64,000 nt of DNA from assembly GCA_039583875.1 (NCBI GenBank), contig CM077158.1:123687900-123751899 (forward strand), written 5' to 3'. Every line of letters starts with the position of its first letter. The stretch's first letter is position 1. Under the pieces are notes generated by a model, which was not told the origin of the DNA, ran no database searches, and worked only from the letters and a program-made list of their open reading frames with translations. The position numbers and the translations under genes were made by a program. Shown one piece after another: positions 23,498-35,817 of the stretch. Origin of the DNA: Platanthera guangdongensis (Eukaryota; Streptophyta; Magnoliopsida; Asparagales; Orchidaceae).

Positions 23498-26400
23498 TTA
23501 TAGATCGAGGAGGGTTATGGTTTCGTAATGCTCGATCACTGGGTCGCCCGCTATGTATAACTTAACCTCATGACCGTTTACTTTAAACGAACCTCTTTCC
23601 GGGTGGGTGACGAGTACGGTCCCATATGGAAAGACTTCTTCAACTAAGAAGGGACCGGACCATCTAGATTTTAGTTTACCCGGAAAAAGCTTAAGGCGTG
23701 AATTATAAAGAAGGACAAGATCGCCCTGAGAAAATATTTTTGGGGACTTTAAATTTCGATCGTGATATAACTTAGAACGCTCCTTATAGAATTTATTGCT
23801 CTCATAAGCGTTCGCACGCCATTCATCGAGCTCGTTTAGTTGCAGTTTTCTATTCTGAGCGGCTAAGTTGGCGTCGAGATTTAAGAGTTTTAAAGCCCAA
23901 AGAGCGCGATGCTCTAGTTCTACGGGTAAATGGAACGCTTTGCCGTAGACTAACCGGAACGACATACAACCAATTACGGTTTTGTATGCCGCCCGATACG
24001 CCCACAACGCATCGTTGAGTTTAACGGACCAATCTTTCCTATTTAGCGAAACGGTTTTTCCTAAAATTCGCTTAATCACTCGATTTACTACCTCAACTTG
24101 ACCACTTGTTTGAGGGTGGTAGGGGTGGCAAGCTTGTGCGTGACTCCGTATTTAGCTAACGTCTTAGCCATAAGAGCGTTACAGAAATGAGTTGCCCTAT
24201 CACTAACAATTGCGCGAGGCGTGCCGAAGCGAGAAAATAGTTTTTTAAGAAATGTAACGACCACTCGCGCATCATTGGTGGGGAGAGCTTGCGCATCCGC
24301 CCACCTTGATACGTAGTCGACCACCACTAAAATATACATATTTTTGAAAGACGGAGGTAGGGGGCCAACAAAATCTATGCCCCACAAATTGAAGACTTTG
24401 CACTATAAAAACATGTTTTGGGGCATCTCGTCGCGACGAGAGATGTTACCCGATCGCTCACAGGTATTACATGGGCACACAAAATTGTGCGCGTCTTTGA
24501 AGAGAGTAGGCCAAAGGTAGCCCGCCTCAAGCGCCTTCCGAGCGGTCCGGTTGGCTTAATAATGCCCACCGGCTGGACCCTCGTGGCAGTGCTTAAGAAT
24601 TTGCAAGCACTCCACACCCGCAACGCATCTTCGGACCGCTTGTCCTTGCAGATACGAAAAAGAAATGGGTCCTCCCAAAAGAAATTTTTCAAGTCAGAAA
24701 AGAATTTCTTCTTTTGATGACTTGAAAACTCTTTTGGAAGGACCCGCGCTACTAAGTAATTTGCAAAATCTCCTAACCAAGGCGAAGATTATGAAGAATT
24801 ATGAATGGCATGGAGGCGTTCCTCGGGAAATCTGTCATTTATTTCAGATTCGACGAGCGCTTCCGCACCCGGATTTTCTAAATGGGAGAGGTGGTCTGCC
24901 GCTAGATTTTCCGCTCCCCGCTTATCTCGAATCTCCAAATCAAACTCTTGTAGGAGGAGAATCCATCGAAGAATGCGGGGCTTCGCATCATTTTTATCTA
25001 ATAAATACTTAAGGGCGGAGTGATCGGTAAAAACGATAACTTTAGATAGCGTTATATACGAGCGAAACTTATCAAAAGCGAAAACGACGACTAAGAGTTC
25101 CTTTTCCGTTGTCGTGTAATTTATTTGTGCGGAAGTGAGCATCTTGCTAGCGTAATAAATTGGATGAAAATGTTTTTCTACGCGTTGGCCAAGAAGGGCA
25201 CCTAAGGCAATATCACTAGCGTCGCACATAATTTCGAACGGAAGGGACCAATTAGGGGCCACTAAAATTGGTGAAGTGATAAGTTTTTGTTTTATTAAAT
25301 TAAAGGCGGACTCGCATTCGCTACTAAAGATGAAACGTGATTCCTTTTCCAAGAGGTGAGTAAGAGGCTTTGTTATTTTTGAAAAGTCTTGAATGAAGCG
25401 CCGATAAAATCCCGTATGGACTAAAACACTCCTAATAGATTTTACGTTTGTAGGTTGCGGTAGTTTTTCTATGATTTCTATCTTGGCCTTATCCACCTCT
25501 ATCCCCTTAGACGAAATCATATGGCCGAGGACCAAACCTCCTCGAACCATAAAGTTGCATTTTTCCCAATTTAATACAACGCTTGTGTCCTCGCACCGTT
25601 GAAGGACACGATCTAAATTGTGAAGACAATCGGGAAAAGAGCGTCCAAAAATAGAAAAGTCATCCATAAAGACTTCCATGATGTCTTCTACTAGCTCGCC
25701 AAAGATCTCTACATACATCTTTGGAATGTAGCCTGCGCATTATAGAGTCCAAATGGCATTCTTCGATATGTGAAGGTGCCAAACGGGCAAGTAAAAGTTG
25801 TTTTCTCTTGATCATCGGGGGAAATGGGGATTTGGAAAAACCTCGATAAACCATCAAGAAAACAATAATATGGATGACCGGATAAACGCTCTAAAATCTG
25901 GTCCAGAAAAGGCAGAGGGAAATGGTCCTTGCGGGTGGCATCATTAAGTTTTCTATAATCGATGCACACTCGCCAACCCGTAACAGTACGAGTTGGGACG
26001 AGCTCGTTATGCTCATTTGCCACTACGGTTAGACCGCCCTTCTTAGGTACGACATGCACGGGACTAACCCATGCACTGTCCGAAATAGGGTAGATAATCC
26101 TCGCATCTAATAACTTAATAATCTTGGCTTTAACGACGTCTTTCATGTTTGGGTTAAGACGACGCTGCGGCTGAATCGTTTTGCGGCAATTATCGTTAAG
26201 ATAAATCTTATGGGTGCAAAAGGAGGGGCTAATCCCTTTAAGTCAGAGATTTGCCACGCAATTGCGTGGCGATGTTTAAATAAAACTTCCAATAAATCGA
26301 AAGTCTCCGAATCACTCAAGTCCGAAGAAATAATAACGGGAAGCGTATCGCCTTTTCCCAAAAATGCGTATTTGAGCGATGCGGGTAAGGGTTTGAGGTC

Positions 26401-27130
26401 TAGGATGGGCGGTTCTTTTAGGGAGGTTTTAATGCCTATGTCTTTCTTACCAATTGGTTCGAAAGGAAAGTATAAAGAGGTATCCTCATCGCAGTGAAAA
26501 TTTTCAAGCGCATAAATATCATCATTTAAAAATATGGACTCGAAAACGGGAGAAGAACGATCTCCAAAAAAGGTATCTAAAGAATAGCAGAAGTCGTCGC
26601 TCGATGACAAATTGTCCATCGAGGGATTAATAGAGAAAGTAACTTGGTCATCGCCTACTCGGAGGAGAAGACTACCATTACTAACATCTCTTAGTGCGCG
26701 GGAGGTGGCGAGAAAAGGGCGACCGAGTATTATTGGTACCTCGGCGTCCTCCTCGATGTCTAAGATGACGAAGTCTACCGGGAAGATAAACTTGTCTACT
26801 CGGACAAGGACGTCCTCCACAACCCCGATAGAGAACTTAACCGAGCGATCCGCTAATTGAATGCGCATATTCGTAGGACTAGGAGTACCCAAACCAAAAC
26901 GTGAAAAGAGCGAGAACGGCATCAGAGTAATGCTAGCCCCTAAATCAGCTAAGGCGTACTTTACTAATATATCACCAAAAAGGCACGGGATGGAAAACCG
27001 TCCCGGGTCGTTTCGTTTTGTGGCAATTTATTAGTAAGGGCCGCCGAGCAGACGCCATTGAGAGATACATGCGAAATATCATCTAATTTACGTTTATTAG
27101 AAAAATCAAATTGTTTGCCTAGTCTTGGTC
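23498..27130 (-). pseudogene. pol: Athila pol: protease, RT, RNase H, integrase
   Basis: In the minus sense the protease includes LGASITLMPFSLF and VPIILGRPFLATSRAL (about 26960-26680). RT follows in two frames (26146-25709, then 25718 onward) with an intact [10 protein letters not shown] catalytic box. RNase H includes [16 protein letters not shown] and [13 protein letters not shown]. The integrase core has [11 protein letters not shown] and IVSDRATHF, and its C-terminus has [16 protein letters not shown], typical of Athila. Frame changes occur near 27020, 26150, 25720, 24790, 24380 and 24085, so no working enzyme is encoded. The motif FLDGLSRFFQIPI shows a changed RT motif where FLDGYSGYNQI-like sequence is usual. 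Confidence 0.8.
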
Positions 27131-27157
27131 AATTTTAGAGTTTTAAAATCTTGGATC

Positions 27158-30100
27158 TTATTTTAAACTTCCTCCATCTAACATTCCTAACTGATTCAGG
27201 AAGAATGTATGTTTCTTTTCATCCAATGGTTTGGTGAAAATATCTCCCCTTTGCAAGTCAGTTGGGATATATTGAAGTTCAATTTTATTTTTCTCAACAT
27301 TGTCCCTTAAAAAGTGATGCCTAATTTCTATATGTTTGGTCCTACTATGGAGGACTGGATTTTGTGCTATAGAAATAGCACTAGTGTTATCACAGAATAT
27401 TTTTGACTTCTCTAAGTTTTAGCCATATTCTAGGAGCTAATTTTGAATCCACAAGATCTGTGAGCAACAACTACCTGCTGCCATATATTCAGCTTCAGCA
27501 GTTGATGTGGACACAGATGTTTGTTTCTTGCAAAACCAGGAGACAAGTCTGTCACCAAGAAACTGGCAAGTTCCACTGGTGCTTTTCTTGTCTATTCTGC
27601 ATCCAGCAAAACCAGCATCTGAAAATCCAGTTAAGTCAAATGCTGAGTCTTTTGGATACCAGAGACCTAGATTTGGACAACTTTTCACATACCTAAGAAT
27701 CCTTTTTACTAAGGTTAAGTGTGACTCTCTAGGGCTCACTTGGAATCTAGCACATATGCATGTAGCAAACATTATGTCAGGTCTACTAGCTGTAAGGTAC
27801 AATAAAGAGCTAATCATTGCTCTATATGTTGTCTGATCAACATGTTTCCCATGTTCATCAACATCTAATACAGCATTAGTAGGCATAGGTGTTTTCATAC
27901 ATGATGCTTCAGACATACCAAATTTCTTAACCAGTTGTTTTGCATACATGATTTGAGAGATAAATATGCCTTCAGCATGCTGTTTGACATGCAATCCTAG
28001 AAAGAAGGAAAGATCACCCATACTACTCATTTCAAATTTAGAATGCATTAGGTTGGAAAACCTTTTGCACAAATTTGAATCAGTAGAACCAAAGATAATG
28101 TCATCTATATAGATTTGTACTAGTAAGGTATTGGACTTATGGGTTCTAATAAAAAGAGTTTGGTATACTCTACCCCTTATAAAATCATTTTTCAGAAGAA
28201 AGCATGCTAGGGTCTCATACCATGCTCTAGGAGCTTACTTTAGACCATATAATGCTTTATGAAATTTGAAAATATAATCAGGATGAGTTGGAGAAATAAA
28301 ACCTGGGGGTTGTATAACATAGACTTCTTCCTTGATGTCTCCATTGAGAAAAGCACTCTTTACATCCATTTGATATACTTTGAATCCTTTGTGTGCTGCA
28401 TAAGCTAAGAAGATTCTTAAGGCCTCTAACCTTGTAACTGGTGCAAAGGTCTGGTCATAGTCTATCCCTTCTTCTTGATAGTATCCTTGAGCAACTAGCC
28501 TTGCCTTGTTCCTTACAATGACTCCTTGATCATCCAATTTATTTCTGAACACCCATTTTGTTCCAACAATGGAGTGATCCTTTGGCCTTGGCACAGTTCC
28601 CAAACTTTGTTCCTTTCAAATTGAAGTAATTCCTATTGCATTGCAATGATCTAGTGTGGATCTTGTTCTGCATCTTGAATGGATTGAGGCTCAATTTGAG
28701 AAATAAAGCAGGTGTGCATCAGGTTTTGGTTGACCTGATTTCTGGTTTACACACTAGCTGAGATGTCTCCAATCACTTGGGAGATTGGATGGTCTCTTGA
28801 TGTTACTAAATCAACAGAGGGTGTTGATTGTTCACCAACCTGTGTTGTTATTTCGTCTTGTGGAACAACAACTGGCTCTTCAAGAAGATTCCCTCCAAGA
28901 TGTTGAATATCTTCTTCATCTTCACTGCTTTCATCCTTTTGTATAATATGTAACCTGTCCAAATTTTCAGCAAGAGAGTGTACCTGCAAAGTTTTTATGG
29001 TAGAAGCATTCTTCTCCTTAAAAGGCATGTTAGATTCATCAAAGGATACATGAACAGATTCTTCAATTTTAAGAGTAGATTTGTTATATACCCTATAAGA
29101 TTTACTGATCATGGAGTATCCCAGAAACACTCCTTCATCAGCTTTAGCTTGAAATTTTGCTATGTATTTCTTGTCATTATTGTGAATGTAACAAATGCAA
29201 CCAAAAATTTTAAATTAATCTACTTTAGGTTTCTTCCCTTTGAGTAATTCATAGGGAGTCTTGCCCTTTAGCTTATGTATCAAACTTCTATTCAACACAT
29301 AGTTGGAGGTGTTCACTGCCTCTGCCCAAAAGAATAGAGGAAGGTGAGCATCTGACAACAATGTAGTAACAGATTCAATAAGGGTTCTATTTTTCCTTTC
29401 AGCTACCCCATTTTATTGAGGAGTTCTAGGAGCTGAGATAGTGTACCTGATCCCTTCACTCTGACAGAACTTTTGCATAAGAAGAGAATCAAACTTTGTC
29501 CCATGATCACTTCTGATCAGGGCAATGTGAGTATTGAACTCACTCTGTATGCATTTGAGAAACTCTGTCAAACACTTAAAGTTATCAGACTTCTTCCTCA
29601 GAAAGAACACCCATGTGAATCTAGAGAAGTCATCTACTACTACTAAAGTATAAGATTTCCCTCCTAAGCTTTGTACTGTAATGGGTCCAAAGAGATCCAT
29701 GTGTAACAGATACAAAATCCTAGGTGAATCACTCTTATTAAGTGACATGAAGCTATTTTTGGTTTGCTTGCATAATTGACAAGCCCTGCAAAGTCCTTCC
29801 TTTTTGTAGGGGACAGAAGGTAGTACTCTAACAAGGTTGTCCTTGGATAGCCTAGCAATGGTTCTAAGGTTTATATGTCCTAATATTTTATGTCATAGTT
29901 CATTAGGTCTACAAATGGAATTGAACAAGCAAATATCTACCTTAGTTGAAAGAAAATCTACAAGATAAATGTTACCTTTCCTTTTACCTGTCAACATAGT
30001 TGTGTTGTCCTCTGATTTGATTTTGCATGAGGATTTGTTGAAGTCACTTGGTAGCCATCATCACACAGTTGACTGATACTGATTAAGTTGTGCTTCAGTC

Positions 30101-30341
30101 CTTCCACATAAGCTACTTTCTTGAATGTGACTGAGCCAATCTGGACTACACCATATCCTTTTGTTAGTCTAAAGTTTGAATCACCAAATATTACTTTGGG
30201 TCTAAGTTTGGCTTTGAAGGATGTGAAATTCTCCTTGTTTCCTGTTATGTGCTTTGAGCACCCACTATCCAGATACCATTGCTGGTTTGATGTTGGATAG
30301 GTCTTCACCTGCACATAAAATAATTTATTTGTTTTTGACAC
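27158..30341 (-). pseudogene. pol: Copia pol: protease, integrase, RT, RNase H
   Basis: In the minus sense the protease and GAG-pre region carries WYLDSGCSKHITG at about 30280. Integrase has LLHMDLFGPI and LIRSDHGTKF, then a stop and the Glu-bearing NGVAERKNRT. RT has [15 protein letters not shown] and, in a broken frame near 28110, an intact QIYIDDIIFGS. RNase H (28072-27437) has SGTCQFLGDRLVSW and STAEAEYMAAGSCCSQ, then two stops, and the frame continues to LGMLDGGSLK and the terminal stop. Most domains are separated by stops or frame changes. Confidence 0.85.
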
Positions 30342-30534
30342 AGTTTACCTTGGGCCTAGGTTGATAACCTTTAAATTCTGAAATAAAAGACATCCCTGGT
30401 TGACTCTTATAACCTTCAGGATGATATATCCTAGGAGGTATTATCCATTCAGTATAAGGGTTAAACCTCTGAGATGTAGGACCACTAGGATTGAAGTTTG
30501 ATTTACCTTTGAAAGATTTTTCAAAACTCTGAGC

Positions 30535-30710
30535 TCTGTTCGACGATCTCTGAGCTGAGTTCGACGATCTTGGGTCAGATCGTCGAGCTCCGTTCGAAGA
30601 TCAACTATGCCAGAGTTCAGGGTTCAGAGATCGTCGACCTGAGTTCGACGATTCAGCCTAAGATCGTTGAGCTCCATTCGGCGATCGTCGAGCTCCGTTC
30701 GATGTTTTAT
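30535..30710. repeat. Internal copy of the Copia LTR palindromic motif
   Basis: This array lies between gag and protease coding sequence. Repeated GATCGTCGAGCTCCGTTCGA and GACCTGAGTTCGACGAT-like arms occur here. They are the same motif as in the LTR of this element (33590-33850). Confidence 0.75.
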
Positions 30711-32342
30711 GTTGAACTTTTGTTTTCTTAGGTAAATCAGAATTCTTCCTAGCCACCTCTACAACTCCCTTACCTTTATCTGAGATAAACATGATTGGGG
30801 TTGTTAATACTATAGGTTGGCTGGATGAAGCACCCAAGCCCAGTGTACTATTGAATCTTGAGTTCACTGTACTTGTGATGTCCATTAGTTTGATACTTCT
30901 CCCATTGAGGGATTCTTCAAACTTCTTGGCCTCTGATAGTTCACTTTTCAGTGAGGCTATCTGCACACTACAACATTCTAACTCCTCAGAGAGTTTGAGG
31001 TTATCTGATTTTAAGGTGCTTTGTTCAGACAGTTGATTTCTGAGAGAAATAATTTCTTTCTCAGATTTTAATAGATCTAAATAAAGTGCCTTAAATTCAA
31101 ATTTGAAGTCCTCTGAATTAAAATCAAATGAGTCTATTACCTGATCCTCTTCATATTGAGTTTCTGATTCAGACTCTGACTCTTGTTCTACATCAGTATT
31201 GTGTTGAGAGGCATTGATAATCATCATGCAGAACTCCTTTTCTTCAGCATCATCTTCATCATCACTTGAGCTGGATGAAACTTTTGATTCTTCTTCTGTT
31301 TCACTCCAGGTTTCAGCTACAAACCCCTTCCTGGTATGTTTATTCTTGCCGGAGGAGGGTTTGTCATTGATGATTTTTCTGAAGTCTTTGTCTCTTCTCC
31401 TTTCTTTCCTGTCCTTCTTGTTCTTATTCTGATTTTCTGGACAGTCAGGCACAATGTGGTCTTGTTTCCTGCATCCAAAACAAATAATTTCTTTGTTATT
31501 GGACTTATCATACCTTGGATTTTCATGCCCTCTGAATGACTTTTTCCTGAAGTCCTTCCTGGGCATTTTATAAAACCTTTTGGCCTGTAAGCTTAGCATC
31601 TCTTCATTGCCTGTGACCTTGTCTTCAGGCTGATCTTCAATAGCTTTGAATGCTATTGATTTCTCGTTTCTGATTGCTGGTGAAGCAGCCTTCTGGTCTT
31701 CTTCTCTATTCTTGATGAGCAGCTCATAAGACTTGAGCTTGCCCAAAAGAGCCTCAGTGTTGATCTCATTTAGGCTTCTGGCATCCTTGATTGGCCAGAT
31801 CCTTGAGTCCCAAGTGCTGGGGATGCACATTAGGATTTGTCATTGAGTTCAATCAATGTGATCTCTTTGTCCAAGGTTTTCAGTTCATTGACTATAAAAC
31901 TGAGTCTATTATACATATCAGCAACTAACTCAGTTTCTCCTTTCTTGAAGTTCTCATATTGAGTTATGAGATGAGATCTTCTATCTTTACTTTCATCTGC
32001 AGATCCTGACACTATTTCAGATAGTTTGTCCCATATCTCTTTTGCTGAGTTGCATTCAGCTACTTTTTGAAATATTTCATCAGACATGGTTTGTGCCAAA
32101 ATGTTCATTTCTTTGGCATCTGCACCTTTCCATTTTTTGATTTCTGCATCTGTTCGTGAAGGAGGTGGAACAACACTTGTACTTGTATTTGCTAGGGGTC
32201 TTGGACACACTATCAAAACAGAATTAAAGATATCTTCATCAATAGAATTCATATACAATCTTATCATTGCCTTCCAATGTGCAAACTTAGTTAGATTGCA
32301 CACTGGAGGTCTGGTGCTAGCATAATCTTTGTTCTGTGTCAT
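30658..32342 (-). pseudogene. gag: Copia gag with zinc knuckle and coiled coil
   Basis: The ATG at 32342 opens a 170-residue N-terminal part (UBN2-type Gag, with HWKAMIRLYMNSID and AKEIWDKL). It stops at 31830, where a frame change leads into a 390-residue C-terminal part. That part has a CX2CX4HX4C knuckle (CFGCRKQDHIVPDC, residues 117-130), a basic stretch, an acidic Ser/Asp/Glu stretch and a likely coiled coil (about residues 230-310). Its last 17 residues are translated from the palindromic array at 30535-30710 and end at a stop inside it. Confidence 0.8.
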
Positions 32343-32521
32343 GGTTTTATATAAAGATAAATATAATACAAATAATAATAAAAAATAAAAACCCTCTATA
32401 AAAGATTGATCTTATCAGAGATCTTTTGGTTCAGGTGTTAGCCTGTAGGAACAACTAATCTGATGAAGATTTAGTTGAATAACAACCAACCAGTTAAGGT
32501 GTGGTGTTTTAACCAACCTCC

Positions 32522-32532
32522 CTCTGATACCA
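32522..32532 (-). other. Primer binding site, initiator tRNA-Met type
   Basis: The plus strand CTCTGATACCA gives sense TGGTATCAGAG, two bases inside the LTR edge at 32535. Confidence 0.8.
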
Positions 32533-33350
32533 ATTGAAAGTGGGGATAAGATCTACCTTAACTCTAGCGGGGGGGGGGGGGGGGGGGCTGAATAGAGTAT
32601 ATTAAAATAATTTTCAAGTTAAAAATTATTTTGTAGTGGAACACTTAATTTAAATATATGTGTAAGGTGCTTGCAGTAAATAAAAATTATGAAAGCAAGA
32701 AATAAAAACACAGCACACAGCAAACAAAATATAGCAACCAGAAGACACAAGGAGCTATAGTGGTTCCCCAATCAATCTGGGTACATCCACTCTTCTACCA
32801 CCCTAGGTAGGAATCCACTGTAGGATGAGTTGATCAGGTGTCCTGGGCACCAATGAGCTTTTGATAAGGTGCTCAAAAACCAAACTAGATTTTTTGATCA
32901 TGTGTCTTCACACCACTGAGTTTTGACAAGTTCTCAGAAACCAGCACAAAACTTTTGAAGGGAGTTTTGAGAAACCCTTTTACAGCAGAAAAAGAAAGAG
33001 GTGAGATGTTCTTCTCTGTCAACAATCAGAGAGAAGACTAGTGGATGATATTGTCAAAGCTCCCCCTGAGATCTGGAAGTTGTTCAGGAAAAGAAGCTTT
33101 GCAGTAGGGTGATAGGCCTTCAGTAAAGATCTCCAGCAAAGGATGATTCCAGCAGTTGCTGAAATGTGTAGTGTCTGGAGTCTTGATGGATGAAACCTCT
33201 GAACACTTGAGTCAAAAGAGATCTAGAAAATCTTCTTTTCTGTATGTTGATCTCCTTCAGTGGTGTGTGTTCTGAATGAATTCTGTCTGTGTGTCTGTTT
33301 GTGACTGTTCTCTTTCTGTGTGTAACTGTTAGGAGTAGCAGATAATATCC

Positions 33351-33359
33351 TCTTTTATT
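33351..33359 (-). promoter_or_regulatory. Weak TATA candidate in Copia LTR
   Basis: The minus strand reads GGAATAAAAGAGG. It is the best AT-rich box downstream of the array in this LTR, but a poor match. Confidence 0.3.
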
Positions 33360-33589
33360 CCTTAGATTTGAAAAGAATGAATTGATTCTCTGTCTCCAAG
33401 ATAGCCATTAGCCACTCATTAATGACTTCCTTAAATGAATTTTGTCTCGGGAGGAAAGTCCTAGAAAACATTCCTTTAAATCTCCCTTGAAACTTGCTCC
33501 AGATTAATTGAAACGGCTACAAGATCCTTGAAATAAATGCTGGGAATAAATAAGATAGAATTCTATAACTGTCTGAATTTGAATCTTGA

Positions 33590-33850
33590 GAATCGTCGAT
33601 CTCTACAGAAAATTGTCGACCTGAGCTCAACTACCGTCGACCTGAGCTCAGAGACTGGAACTAGACTGGAAACAGAAATCGTCGATTTGAGCTCAACTAT
33701 CGTCGACCTAGCTCAGAGACTGGGAAAACAGCTAGAGACAGAAACGTCGATCTGAGCTCGAAGATCGTCGAACGGCATTCGACGACTCGTTGAACTGAGC
33801 TCAGAGATAGTCGAACTGAGTTCGACGATTCGTCGACCTGAGCTCGACGA
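33590..33850. repeat. GTCGACCTGAGCTC inverted-repeat array in Copia LTR
   Basis: Alternating GTCGACCTGAGCTC and GATCTGAGCTCGAAGATCGT-like arms form about six short inverted pairs. The array lies in U3, about 230 bp upstream of the best TATA candidate. Confidence 0.75.
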
Positions 33851-34131
33851 AAATGACTTAGTCTCCTGAATTTGAATATCTGATCTGAGGGTCTTGGGGC
33901 AGGTTTCAAGCCTAAATTCTAACCCTTAGACTCAATCTAATTGACCTTAAAAACTATACAAGGAGGTCAAAACAATTTTCCTAAGGACATAGTGATCCTT
34001 GCCCAATTCAGTAACAGGGTGTTCCAACACTTAGGATTACAGCAAAAGTTGTAAAAAGTTTGTAGAGAGCACAATACTCTATTCACCCCCCCCCCCACTC
34101 TAGAGTATTTCAGATCTAACCTGCACTTTCA

Positions 34132-35817
34132 TCATCTATCTATAGAAAAAGCTTCTTTCTAATATCTTTGTAAAGTCCACGTTATCTCTCACCACCCAAT
34201 GGCTCTTTCCTCAGCATTGACATACCAAAATTTGTAATTGCCAGACAACTTTAGCTTTAATTGTTGTACTAAAGGCATACGATGCCTTTTGTCATTTAGC
34301 ACGCAAGTCCCGTAACATTTGAATTTTGGATGACGTCAGTATGACCAAGTGCATAGGGACTTAACAATTTTCAATCAATCTGCATAGGCGTTGAGTGAGG
34401 CCATGTCACTCAATGCAGAAATTCTTTGCAGAAAATCTGTATCTTGAGGTCTTGAATGAACCTTCAATACTCAACGCATTTGATATTTACAACCTAACTG
34501 ATAAGGCATTGAGTGAGCCTTCATCACTCAATGCATTTGGACTTGGTAGAATTTTCTTGTATGAAGGCTTTGAGTGAAGCTTCTACCCTCAACGCTTTCT
34601 GACTTTGCTAAGTTTTGTGATGTGGTGTTGAGTGATCCTTCATCACACAACACTTTTGTACTTAACCAAAAATCCTTTTGAGTAGGCATTGAGTGAATTA
34701 CATTCACTCAATGCTTCTGTCCTTAGATAGATTTCAAGTCAGCATTACTGAGGCTATGGCTGTTGAATCTCCTAGAAATGCTTTTAGACAGCTGGCATTG
34801 AGTGAAGTGAATTCATTCAACACTTCTGGACTTAACCTATTTTCCGCTTATCCAGCACCCTATCTTGATTCCCACTATCTGGCCCGGGCGCAAACCCTCC
34901 CGCAACCCCTGGGCGGGAACCCTTCCACTTGCACTACTCGGCTGACATGATGTGCTTAAAACGTACTCAAATCCGAGGTCCTTGGCCTTTGGTTCTCACT
35001 CAATGATTATGAGGTTGTACACTAAGATGATAAACAACTGAGTAAGACAAACTATAAAGGGAAAATCTGCAAAGGCAGTCTTCCATACGTGCAACTTCCC
35101 AGTTGAGTCCCTTGTAAAAATAATTATCGAAAATGGGTCAGTCTAATTGGAGAGTAAGAAAAACTATTTCTCCTAGCAATACTAAATATAAGTTGAAACA
35201 ATGTGAATGCATGCTTTTAAAAATAAGTTTTTATACTATATAAAAGTTATATGTTATTATGCTATGCATGCTTTTCTAAATAATACAGGTGACATAAATG
35301 TCTGTTCTAATTTAAACAAATGAAGCATAATCACTCAAGTTCCAAACATTGGTTAACTAAAAGAGTTTCTAAGCTTCGGTCTATACTTGAGTTTTAAATG
35401 TCTTATGTTTTCCCTTCTTTAAATCCTAGGCAAAGTAGTTACAATTGCGCAATACTAATTTAACAATCTAAGTCCCTACTAATGAACTCAAGTATTCTAC
35501 TGACTCGCGGTCACTGACTCGAATCTACTAATTTTATAAAAAGGGTGTGAAGTCCCCAAAATTTAGGCTAATATGGTACACTACACCCTATGAGCATGAT
35601 GGTGCGCCTCTATCTAGCACAAGAGGAAACCTCAATTGTGCCTACTAATCACATTCTATCTAGCACTACTTTACTTGCGTATACATCTGCATATTTTGTG
35701 CAGTGTATCTTATTAATTACTTATATTAAATTTCATACTCATATGAGTGATATTTCCCGCAATCTAGCTGTCTATGTGGATGTATGCTTTGTACCTTTTT
35801 TCATAATTTATGAATGT
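34132..35817. other. Unresolved LTR-like DNA next to the Copia insertion
   Basis: No gene is recognised. It contains the first ACTCAACGC-type array (34385-34830). A 12-bp direct repeat ATGCATGCTTTT flanks an AT-rich 40 bp at about 35211-35276. The texture resembles an old LTR, but I found no convincing ends. Confidence 0.4.
34385..34830. repeat. GCATTGAGTGA / TCACTCAATGC hairpin array, copy 1
   Basis: Six units are spaced about 60-80 bp apart. Each has a GCATTGAGTGA-like arm, a 6-10 base loop and a TCACTCAATGC-like arm. It is the same motif family as 37865-38480. Confidence 0.75.

Larger units (their letters stand above)
18716..27130 (-). mobile_element. Athila-type Ty3/gypsy element, 5' truncated
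   Basis: The minus-strand element consists of a 3' LTR (21637 to 18716), PPT, a long AT-rich non-coding region, and a decayed pol (protease to integrase). It was inserted into a Tekay-1 LTR. At about 27130, upstream of protease, it changes abruptly into the end of a Copia pol gene. Its gag, primer site and 5' LTR are therefore missing. Confidence 0.8.
27131..34131 (-). mobile_element. Copia element (SIRE/Tork-like), 3' LTR missing
   Basis: On the minus strand: 5' LTR (34131 to 32535), iMet primer site, gag with long coiled-coil tail, a palindromic array, protease, integrase, RT and RNase H, ending at a natural stop at 27158. Domain order with integrase before RT is diagnostic of Copia. No PPT or 3' LTR follows; Athila sequence begins within about 30 bp. 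Many stops show it is inactive. Confidence 0.85.
32535..34131 (-). repeat. Copia 5' LTR
   Basis: This 1597-bp LTR has a perfect 8-bp terminal inverted repeat (TGAAAGTG...CACTTTCA). The inverted similarity extends imperfectly for about 60 bp at each end and includes a G-run: 19 Gs at 32569-32587, and its complement of 11 Cs at 34086-34096. The first bases outside are TCATC (34132-34136); no partner duplication is available. Confidence 0.85.

Noticed and set aside
23498..27110. Endogenous pararetrovirus (caulimovirus-type) origin of the RT sequences
   Set aside because: Integrase is present downstream of RNase H and LTRs flank the elements. No movement protein or coat domain is seen.
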